Origin: an uncultured Spirochaetales bacterium
GTDB lineage: Bacteria; Spirochaetota; Spirochaetia; Treponematales; Treponemataceae
Length of the DNA stretch: 6,013 bases
Direction: 5' to 3'
Assembly (NCBI GenBank): GCA_946061495.1
Contig: CAMGSV010000151.1
Location: 1-6,013, forward strand
Shown here: piece after piece, positions 1 through 4,477 of the stretch
Position numbering within the stretch: the first letter of the stretch is position 1
Layout of the letters: each line of letters opens with the position of its first letter
Notes under the pieces: model-generated
Seen by the model: the letters and a program-made list of their open reading frames with translations, nothing else
Told to the model about the DNA's origin: nothing
Databases searched by the model: none
Position numbers and translations under genes: made by a program

Positions 1-86
1 ACTTTTCAAAAATCAGAGAATAACCTCCCCCAGCCCATGTTAGGGATTGGAGGGGCGGTAAAGCCGTTCCCCTAGTCTTTTAAAAC
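1..86. other. Gene-free left edge with small inverted repeats
   Basis: I see no credible coding region here. Two foldable segments are visible. One pairs CCTCC (24-28) with GGAGG (49-53) around an inner CCC/GGG stem (34-36 with 43-45). The other is GTTCCCCT (66-73), which can pair with AGGGGAAC (93-100). Read on the minus strand, the first is followed by a moderately T-rich stretch and could be a weak terminator or a second structured element. The neighbouring gene to the left is outside the window, so its role cannot be decided. Confidence 0.3.
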
Positions 87-135
87 AAAAAAAGGGGAAC
101 ACACAGCCGAATCTGCTCAGGAGCTGCGGTTCCCC
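87..135 (-). terminator. Rho-independent terminator, minus strand
   Basis: On the minus strand GGGGAAC (135-129) pairs with GTTCCCC (100-94). An inner CAGC/GCTG pairing (126-123 with 107-104) extends the stem. The 3' arm is followed directly by seven T residues (93-87), then G and four more T. A GC-rich stem with a T tract on this strand only indicates transcription from the right, ending the candidate small RNA and possibly also the HU-like gene. Confidence 0.6.
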
Positions 136-237
136 AGTTTTGGAATATATCATGGTGCCAGGCAATGCATCCTGCACCAGTGGGTTCCAAAGATTAGAAT
201 GTGGTTTTTAAATCTAGCTTGCCGTCTGCAAGGTGCA
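87..237 (-). ncRNA. Candidate structured small RNA, family not recognised
   Basis: Read on the minus strand, this stretch folds into three consecutive hairpins. The first is a 5-bp stem (CTTGC 218-222 with GCAAG 228-232). The second is a long nested hairpin: an outer stem TTTGGAA 139-145 with TTCCAAA 185-191, and an inner stem TGGTG 153-157 with CACCA 175-179 that continues, after a one-base bulge, as CAGG 159-162 with CCTG 171-174. The third is a terminator-like stem (129-135 with 94-100) followed by seven T. A promoter-like element lies just upstream. There is no ORF with a ribosome site inside. It could be an independent small RNA of about 150 nt or the structured 3' end of the HU-like mRNA, which ends about 80 nt upstream on the same strand. 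Bacteroidales-specific RNA families such as Bacteroidales-1 are worth testing, but I cannot assign one by eye. Confidence 0.45.
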
Positions 238-242
238 TGACC

Positions 243-273
243 CAAAATAACTAAACTGGCCCATCAACAGAAA
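243..273 (-). promoter_or_regulatory. Bacteroidetes-type promoter candidate for the small RNA
   Basis: On the minus strand TTTC (273-270) is followed after 19 nt by TTATTTTG (250-243). This approximates the Bacteroidetes layout of a -33 TTTG box and a -7 TAnnTTTG box, with one mismatch in each. Transcription would start near 237, just before the first hairpin. The match is short and AT-rich, so it is suggestive only; the same 19-nt layout upstream of the HU-like gene adds some weight. Confidence 0.35.
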
Positions 274-317
274 GGAGGCCACTGGAGGTGTCATGCAAAA
301 AGTATGCAGCACCGCTG

Positions 318-695
318 TTAAGCCAGCTTCTGGAAGGGCATGTCCGTGAGGACTGCCCGCTTCATCTCAGGTGCACCAATAAAGCCGATGCGAGTGCCGT
401 CAATGTCTGCCGCCGTCACATCCTCGGCATTCTCGTGGCCATTGCCACCGAAAACCACCTTGAATGTACCGAAACGGTCCAGCTTAATCTTGGCACCACG
501 CCGCAAATGCTTGGGCATCGCATTCAAAAGTCCCTCCAGCACAGCCTTCACGTCTGTGGGAGTCATTGACGTGGCATAGGAAATCTCTTCCGCCAGCTCG
601 TCAATACCAATCTCATCGCTATACACTGGAGCCGGATAGAATTTCTCCTGGCTCCTGTCTTGCGGGTTCTTTCTTATAATAATCTTGTATTTCAT
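318..695 (-). CDS. HU-like DNA-binding protein (Bacteroidales type)
   Basis: The product is a small histone-like DNA-binding protein of 125 residues, longer than the ~90 residues of classical HU. It begins MKYKIIIRKNPQD and then shows the helical dimerisation part (LAEEISYATSMTPTDVKAVL, about 34-53) and the beta-arm entry (RRGAKIKLDRFGTFKV, about 66-81). The N-terminal KxNP segment before the HU fold is characteristic of Bacteroidales HU-like proteins, which often occur in several copies per genome. They probably bend or package DNA. Two ATG codons are adjacent (698 and 695). I chose the second because AGGAG (706-702) lies 6 nt before it and only 3 nt before the first. It is transcribed away from the restriction-modification operon, so it is a neighbour rather than a member. 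Family is clear; the specific role is unknown. Confidence 0.88.
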   Translation of the reverse strand: MKYKIIIRKNPQDRSQEKFYPAPVYSDEIGIDELAEEISYATSMTPTDVKAVLEGLLNAMPKHLRRGAKIKLDRFGTFKVVFGGNGHENAEDVTAADIDGTRIGFIGAPEMKRAVLTDMPFQKLA

Positions 696-701
696 CATTA
701 T

Positions 702-706
702 CTCCT
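702..706 (-). promoter_or_regulatory. Shine-Dalgarno site of the HU-like gene
   Basis: AGGAG on the minus strand, 6 nt before ATG 695 and 3 nt before ATG 698. The spacing favours the inner ATG as the start. Confidence 0.55.
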
Positions 707-738
707 AGTTTGTATATATTTTTTTTACAGTAATTCCA

Positions 739-769
739 CAAATGAAAGTCCTTCCCTATACATGTAAAA
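739..769 (-). promoter_or_regulatory. Bacteroidetes-type promoter candidate for the HU-like gene
   Basis: On the minus strand TTTT (769-766) is followed after 19 nt by TTCATTTG (746-739), close to the Bacteroidetes -33 TTTG and -7 TAnnTTTG boxes with one mismatch each. Transcription would begin near 733, giving a leader of roughly 35-40 nt before ATG 695. A T-rich stretch (728-719 read on the minus strand) lies in that leader. The position relative to the gene is good, but the boxes are degenerate. Confidence 0.4.
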
Positions 770-927
770 GAGCAGATCCGAAGTCATCCCATCCGGGAAC
801 TCCCGGCACAGGCACCGCACACTGCAAGCCACCTGCACCACCTCCACTATACACCTATCCCTCCACAACGTCAAGTTTCCTAAGTGCGAATCTCCCTCAA
901 AAAGCAAACCACCATCCCCCGCCAAAT
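770..927. other. Intergenic region upstream of the HU-like gene
   Basis: No credible gene is seen. A minus-strand open frame crosses the stretch, but it has no ribosome site, would need a TTG start inside the palindrome array, and contains the HU promoter. One compact inverted repeat, CCGGGA (793-798) with TCCCGG (801-806), lies about 25 bp upstream of the proposed -33 box and could be an operator. The plus strand is otherwise C-rich and pyrimidine-biased without further structure that I can see. Confidence 0.3.
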
Positions 928-1041
928 TTTCCACTGGAAATGCATCCAATTTCCAGTACAAATTGCACCAACTTCCAGTGGAAATTCACCCCCATTTCCA
1001 GTGCAAATTCAACCGATTTCCAGTATAAATTCCAGCGGAAA
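928..1041. repeat. Array of six palindromic 13-bp elements, mostly 22-bp period
   Basis: Six related elements with consensus TTTCCAGTGGAAA start at 928, 950, 972, 995, 1017 and 1029, giving steps of 22, 22, 23, 22 and 12 bp. The first (TTTCCACTGGAAA) is a perfect palindrome around its central base. The third and sixth keep palindromic cores TTCCA-G-TGGAA and TTCC-AGC-GGAA. The others keep the left half exactly and have a decayed right half. Spacers are also similar (ttgcaccaa, ttcaaccga). A 22-bp step is about two helical turns, so dimeric sites would lie on one face of the DNA. It could be an operator array, a protein-binding scaffold, or a decayed interspersed repeat. Because two units make 45 nt, a minus-strand frame shows a partial 15-residue repeat, which I regard as a by-product. 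Confidence 0.7.
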
Positions 1042-1368
1042 GGGCACGGGAAGGCGGACATGCTTTTCTTCCGTGGCGGATGGGGAGCTTTGCTTCCAGC
1101 CGTGCGCGGTGCCGTTCTTACCATGAAAACAATTCGCTTCTGACAATTTTCGGCAGGAAAAACACAAGACGTAGCGTTATATGACACACTAGATGTGATA
1201 CAATGAAATAGTTTTTTTACGCAAGAGTGCAGGAGGCGTTTGCAGAGTGATTTTTAATGCAGCGGGAATGAAGGAATGAACCGCTCCCTGTATATGGAAG
1301 CAAAGAAAAGCGGGGAGACATTGAAAGAGACAAGGCAGTGTATGACGGTGCGAAAGGGGGATGGGTGA
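1042..1368. other. Gene-free spacer between the repeat array and the hsdM promoter
   Basis: I find no convincing gene or RNA. One inverted repeat, AGCGG (1261-1265) with CCGCT (1281-1285), encloses a directly repeated GAATGAA (1266-1272 and 1274-1280). It has no T tract on either side of the kind expected for a terminator. Short open frames in this stretch lack ribosome sites and recognisable products. Confidence 0.3.
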
Positions 1369-1397
1369 TTAAAGAAAGTGAATAATTAGTATATAAT
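1369..1397 (+). promoter_or_regulatory. Promoter candidate for the hsdM operon
   Basis: TTAAAG (1369-1374) and a perfect TATAAT (1392-1397) are separated by 17 bp, a sigma70-like layout with a weak -35 box. Overlapping it, TAGCTTTA (1397-1404) resembles a Bacteroidetes -7 box, but no TTTG-like box is found 19 nt upstream. Transcription would start near 1404-1410, leaving a leader of about 130 nt before hsdM. The more sigma70-like character fits a transferred operon but does not prove it. Confidence 0.4.
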
Positions 1398-1427
1398 AGC
1401 TTTATCGCCTGTTTTTAAGGAAAAGAA

Positions 1428-1454
1428 ATGAAGAAACTTGAACGAGATTTTTAA
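1428..1454 (+). CDS. Possible 8-residue leader peptide upstream of hsdM
   Basis: A mini-ORF reads MKKLERDF and stops with TAA. AAGGA (1417-1421) lies 6 nt before its ATG, a good ribosome-site spacing. It falls between the promoter candidate and hsdM and is followed by a hairpin (1483-1505). A translated leader followed by a stem could modulate operon expression, but a start this short can arise by chance. The peptide has no run of one amino acid that would suggest classical attenuation. Confidence 0.2.
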   Translation: MKKLERDF

Positions 1455-1482
1455 GCACAGCGGAAAAGAAACTGGTCATCTT

Positions 1483-1505
1483 CTTGCAAGTCATAATATT
1501 GCGAG
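1483..1505 (+). promoter_or_regulatory. Hairpin in the hsdM leader
   Basis: CTTGCAA (1483-1489) pairs with TTGCGAG (1499-1505) through seven pairs including one G-U, with a 9-nt loop. It lies about 20 nt before the hsdM ribosome site. There is no T tract, so it is not a terminator. A structural or regulatory role is possible but unproven. Confidence 0.25.
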
Positions 1506-1526
1506 CAGTGACGCTTGAGCCGATAC

Positions 1527-1531
1527 GGAGG
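1527..1531 (+). promoter_or_regulatory. Shine-Dalgarno site of hsdM
   Basis: GGAGG lies 9 nt before ATG 1541. This selects that ATG over the in-frame ATG at 1484, which would add 19 residues unlike the family and has no comparable ribosome site. Confidence 0.7.
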
Positions 1532-1540
1532 AAACCAACC

Positions 1541-3277
1541 ATGAGCCTGAGTGCCAGCATAAACGAAAAAGCCGCCCTGATCTGGGCGATTGCCGATAAA
1601 TTAACTGGGGTATATAAGCCCCATGAATACGGAGAAGTCATTCTCCCTCTGACCGTGATCCGCCGCTTTGACTGCATTCTTGCGGATACAAAGGACGCTG
1701 TTCTGGAAAAATACGAATCGGTCAAGACGCTTCCTATGCGTGATGTGCTGCTGCGTAATGCCGCTGGCGGGCTTGCGTTCTATAATACAAGCAAGTTCAC
1801 CTTTGAAAAGCTTCTGGACGATCCCGACAACATCGAAGCGAATTTCCGTGACTATCTGAACGGCTTCTCCGAGAATGTTCAGAACATCATCGAGAAATTC
1901 AAGTTTGACGGACACATCACCACAATGGCAAACAAGGGCATCCTCTATATCGTCATCAAGGAATTCACCTCCCCGAAAGCGAACTTGCACCCCGATGCCA
2001 TTTCAAATCTGGAGATGGGCTACATCTTTGAGGAAATCATCCGCAGATTTTCAGAAGCGCACAACGAGGACGCCGGACAGCACTACACGCCCCGTGAAGT
2101 GATCCGCCTGATGGTCAACATCCTGTTCTATGATGATAACGACATTCTTTCTGGCAGCAATGTCGCAAAGACAATCTATGACCCTGCCTGCGGTACGGGC
2201 GGCATGCTCTCTGTTGCGGAAGAATACCTCCACGAGCTGAACGGATCCACCGAGCTTCTTGCATTCGGGCAGGAGCTGAACGACCAGACGTTCGCTATTT
2301 GCAAAGCGGATATGCTCATCAAGGGCAACAACGCCGACTTCATCAAGGACGGCAACACCCTTTCCGATGACCAGTTCGAGGGACAGACCTTTGACTACAT
2401 CATCTCCAATCCTCCCTTCGGACGTGAGTGGAAGAATGAAAAAACAAAAGTTGAAGCCGAGGCAAAACGTGGATTTGCTGGCAGATTTGGTGCAGGACTG
2501 CCTGCTGCATCCGACGGACAGATGCTGTTCCTGATGACTGCCATCTCCAAGATGAAAGCGCCCGCACAGGGCGGCAGCCGTATTGCGATCATTCACAACG
2601 GTTCTCCGCTGTTCACCGGTGATGCTGGCAGCGGTCCGAGCAATATCCGCAAGTACATACTGGAGAACGACCTGCTGGAAGCAATCATCGCCCTGCCGAA
2701 TGATATTTTCTACAACACGGGCATTGCCACCTACATCTGGGTGCTGTCCAATAAAAAGGCCGGCACAAAGCGTGAGGGCAGGGTGCAGCTGATCAATGCA
2801 AACGGGCTCTTTGAGAAGTGCAGAAAGGCCCTCGGCAACAAGCGCAACGACATCCCCGAAAGTGCCATTGCAGAAATTACACAACTGTACGGCGATTTCA
2901 GAGAAAGCGACATCAGTACGATTTTCGATAACGAGGACTTCGGCTATACCAAAATCACGGTGGAGCGTCCGCTGTGTGATGAAAGCGGCGAGCCGATTCT
3001 GAAAAAGGGCAAGAAACAGAGCGATTCATCTTTGCGTGATACGGAGAGCGTACCGCTGAAGGAGGACATCGACGAGTATTTCAGCCGTGCGGTGCTGCCC
3101 TTTGCCCCTGATGCGTGGATTGATGCCAAGAAATCCACCGTGGGATATGAAATCCCGTTCACACGCTATTTCTACAAGTACGAAGCCCCAAAGCCCTCCG
3201 CAGAAATCATGGCGGAGATTTTAGAGCTGGAAAAGGAGCTTGACGGCAGTCTGGCGGAGGTGTTCGGCGATGACTGA
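1541..3277 (+). CDS. hsdM: Type I restriction-modification methyltransferase subunit HsdM
   Basis: This is the modification subunit. With HsdS it transfers a methyl group from S-adenosylmethionine to the N6 of adenine in an asymmetric bipartite target, protecting host DNA. The 578-residue product has the N-terminal helical HsdM domain (about 1-150, with KPHEYGEVILPLTVIRRFD at 26-44) and then the methyltransferase core. GQHYTPREV (179-187) precedes the SAM-binding motif I DPACGTGG (214-221), and the catalytic motif IV is SNPPFG (289-294). All key residues are intact, so it should be active. The C-terminal part (about 480-578) is helical and charged and extends the protein somewhat beyond the ~500 residues of many HsdM, a variation common in this family; it probably contacts HsdS. 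The gene is the first of an operon and overlaps the next by 8 nt. The start at ATG 1541 is supported by GGAGG. Confidence 0.95.
   Translation: MSLSASINEKAALIWAIADKLTGVYKPHEYGEVILPLTVIRRFDCILADTKDAVLEKYESVKTLPMRDVLLRNAAGGLAFYNTSKFTFEKLLDDPDNIEANFRDYLNGFSENVQNIIEKFKFDGHITTMANKGILYIVIKEFTSPKANLHPDAISNLEMGYIFEEIIRRFSEAHNEDAGQHYTPREVIRLMVNILFYDDNDILSGSNVAKTIYDPACGTGGMLSVAEEYLHELNGSTELLAFGQELNDQTFAICKADMLIKGNNADFIKDGNTLSDDQFEGQTFDYIISNPPFGREWKNEKTKVEAEAKRGFAGRFGAGLPAASDGQMLFLMTAISKMKAPAQGGSRIAIIHNGSPLFTGDAGSGPSNIRKYILENDLLEAIIALPNDIFYNTGIATYIWVLSNKKAGTKREGRVQLINANGLFEKCRKALGNKRNDIPESAIAEITQLYGDFRESDISTIFDNEDFGYTKITVERPLCDESGEPILKKGKKQSDSSLRDTESVPLKEDIDEYFSRAVLPFAPDAWIDAKKSTVGYEIPFTRYFYKYEAPKPSAEIMAEILELEKELDGSLAEVFGDD
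3256..3260 (+). promoter_or_regulatory. Shine-Dalgarno site of the RhuM-fusion gene, inside hsdM
   Basis: GGAGG lies 9 nt before ATG 3270, the same spacing as for hsdM. It sits inside the last codons of hsdM, consistent with translational coupling. Confidence 0.65.
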
Positions 3278-4457
3278 TATGAACAAACAGATACACTATG
3301 TGCTGTACCATTCCGACGAATCGGATGTAGCTGTAAATGCCGTACTACAGAATGACAGTATATGGGTCACGCAGAAGGCAATGGCGGATTTGTTTGATGT
3401 GAATATTTCATCTGTAAGCAGACATTTAAGGAATATATTCGAAGAGGGTGAACTCGATGAAAAAGTGGTTATTGCAAAAATTGCAACAACCACTCAACAC
3501 GGAGCAATAGAGGGAAAAACACAGACAAAGGATGTGAATTTCTACAACCTCGACGCCATCATCTCTGTCGGTTATCGTGTCAACTCCCGTCAGGCGACAA
3601 AGTTCCGCATCTGGGCAACCGGCGTTCTGAAAGAATATATGATAAAAGGCTTTGCAATGGACGATGAACGCCTGAAGCAGGGCGAGGCGGTATTCGGCAA
3701 GGATTATTTCCGTGAACTCCTTGAAAGAGTTCGCTCCATTCGTGCAAGTGAACGCAGAATATGGCAGCAGATCACAGATATTTTCGCAGAGTGCAGCATT
3801 GACTATGACAAGCACGCAGAAGTCACAAAGCGTTTCTATGCAACAGTGCAGAACAAGTTCCACTTTGCAATCACAGGACAGACTGCCGCAGAAATACTAT
3901 ATACATCCGCTGACCGTGAAAAAGACAATATGGGGCTGTCCACATGGAAAAATGCACCCGACGGACGTATTCTGAAATCCGGTGGACTTCCTGCAAACCT
4001 TTCCCGTGATGATTTTTTTCTTGGAGTTTCTAAGCCTGTGAACGAAGAGCTTGCAAAACTTTTCATTCGTTTGGACTTGATGGAGCAGACTGGCTACGGA
4101 GTTCCCCTTGTAACAAAACACTATGGGAAGGCTGCCTTTGAATTCTTGGATTTCTTTTTGCGGGTAACCATTCCCTTTGCCTTTGAGTTGGAAAGTGAAC
4201 CCCAAAGTGAACCCCAAAGTGAGCCCCAAAATGAACCCCAAAGTGAACCCCAAAGTGATTCAAAAATCAGGGAAAAAATCATAAATGAGATTAAGGAAAA
4301 CCCCAGAATCACAAAAGAAGAACTTTCCAAGAAGTTTGGACTTTCTCTTTCAACAATAAAGAGAAAGCTTTCAGAGATGAAAGACATTGTTTCCTTTGAA
4401 GGCGCCAGCAAGTCTGGCCACTGGGTCGTGCGGGAGGAGAACAGAGGTGAGAGGTGA
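3270..4457 (+). CDS. Chimeric accessory protein: RhuM domain fused to AlbA_2/RecG-like C-terminus and winged helix
   Basis: The 395-residue product is a mosaic. Residues 1-236 match the RhuM family (named for a Salmonella SPI-3 protein; molecular function unknown): an HTH-like segment WVTQKAMADLFDVNISSVSR (32-51), the hallmark VGYRVNSRQATKFRIWA (100-116), and NMGLSTWKNAPDGRI (220-234). RhuM would then continue with a conserved helical end, but here the sequence switches at KSGGLP (236-241). It becomes the C-terminal part of AlbA_2/RecG-like ATP-binding proteins: GGLPANLSRDDFFLGVSKPVNEELAKLF (238-265) and MEQTGYGVPLVTKHYGKAAFEF (271-292). A repeat linker (309-328) and a winged-helix domain (about 331-388, ITKEELSKKFGLSLSTIKRKL) follow. 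The ATP-binding half is missing, so ATPase activity is unlikely. Both families are seen as accessory genes between hsdM and hsdS. The fusion is in frame and uninterrupted. It may bind DNA and tune the R-M system, or be a non-functional relic; function is inference. Confidence 0.85.
   Translation: MTDMNKQIHYVLYHSDESDVAVNAVLQNDSIWVTQKAMADLFDVNISSVSRHLRNIFEEGELDEKVVIAKIATTTQHGAIEGKTQTKDVNFYNLDAIISVGYRVNSRQATKFRIWATGVLKEYMIKGFAMDDERLKQGEAVFGKDYFRELLERVRSIRASERRIWQQITDIFAECSIDYDKHAEVTKRFYATVQNKFHFAITGQTAAEILYTSADREKDNMGLSTWKNAPDGRILKSGGLPANLSRDDFFLGVSKPVNEELAKLFIRLDLMEQTGYGVPLVTKHYGKAAFEFLDFFLRVTIPFAFELESEPQSEPQSEPQNEPQSEPQSDSKIREKIINEIKENPRITKEELSKKFGLSLSTIKRKLSEMKDIVSFEGASKSGHWVVREENRGER
3960..3992 (+). 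other. Fusion seam between the RhuM part and the AlbA_2/RecG-like part
   Basis: The codons for DGRILKSGGLP (231-241) lie at the switch. The left side fits the RhuM stretch after TWKNAPDGRI. The right side fits the GGLP motif of AlbA_2/RecG-like proteins, which there is often preceded by a similar RI-hydrophobic segment. A short stretch of similarity between the two parents could have guided recombination. The exact breakpoint cannot be set without homologues of both parents. Confidence 0.5.
4194..4253 (+). repeat. Five tandem 12-bp repeats encoding S/N-EPQ
   Basis: Five consecutive 12-bp units of consensus AGTGAACCCCAA are present, and a sixth begins (AGTGA). The unit is a multiple of three, so changes in copy number keep the frame. 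It encodes a hydrophilic, proline-containing tether of 20 residues (309-328) between the AlbA_2-derived part and the winged helix. Units three (GAG) and four (AAT) each carry one base change, so the array is not perfectly fresh. Confidence 0.85.
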
Positions 4458-4464
4458 GAGAAAT

Positions 4465-4469
4465 GGAGG
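4465..4469 (+). promoter_or_regulatory. Shine-Dalgarno site of hsdS
   Basis: GGAGG lies 8 nt before ATG 4478. It favours that start over the upstream in-frame GTG 4454 and ATG 4463, which have no well-spaced ribosome site. Confidence 0.6.
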
Positions 4470-4477
4470 AAAGCACA

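Noticed and set aside
87..237. 6S RNA, SRP RNA or tRNA in the structured left region
   Set aside because: It is not one long rod with a central bubble (6S), lacks the conserved SRP tetraloop region, and has no cloverleaf or T-arm sequence.
288..579. Plus-strand open frames opposite the HU-like gene
   Set aside because: They lie antisense to a clear HU-family gene, have compositions unlike real proteins and no family resemblance.
725..961. Minus-strand open frame of 78 codons just upstream of the HU-like gene
   Set aside because: It needs a TTG start within the repeat array, has no ribosome site, and overlaps the HU promoter candidate. No family is recognisable.
928..1041. CRISPR array
   Set aside because: The repeat is only 13 bp, the spacers are 9-10 bp and resemble one another, and no cas genes are nearby.
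897..1187. Minus-strand open frame of 96 codons over the palindrome array, with a partial 15-residue repeat (NLYWKSVEFALEMGV / NFHWKLVQFVLEIGC)
   Set aside because: No ribosome site at its start, unlike the true genes here. The peptide repeat follows automatically from 22- and 23-bp DNA steps summing to 45, and it collapses when the next step changes the frame.
1484..1540. Upstream ATG of the hsdM frame as its start
   Set aside because: The extra 19 residues do not resemble HsdM N-termini, no ribosome site precedes it, and a hairpin overlaps the position; GGAGG supports ATG 1541.
2051..2884. Long minus-strand open frame of 277 codons inside hsdM
   Set aside because: It is the antisense shadow of the methyltransferase core; the sense strand carries the conserved DPACGTGG and SNPPFG motifs.
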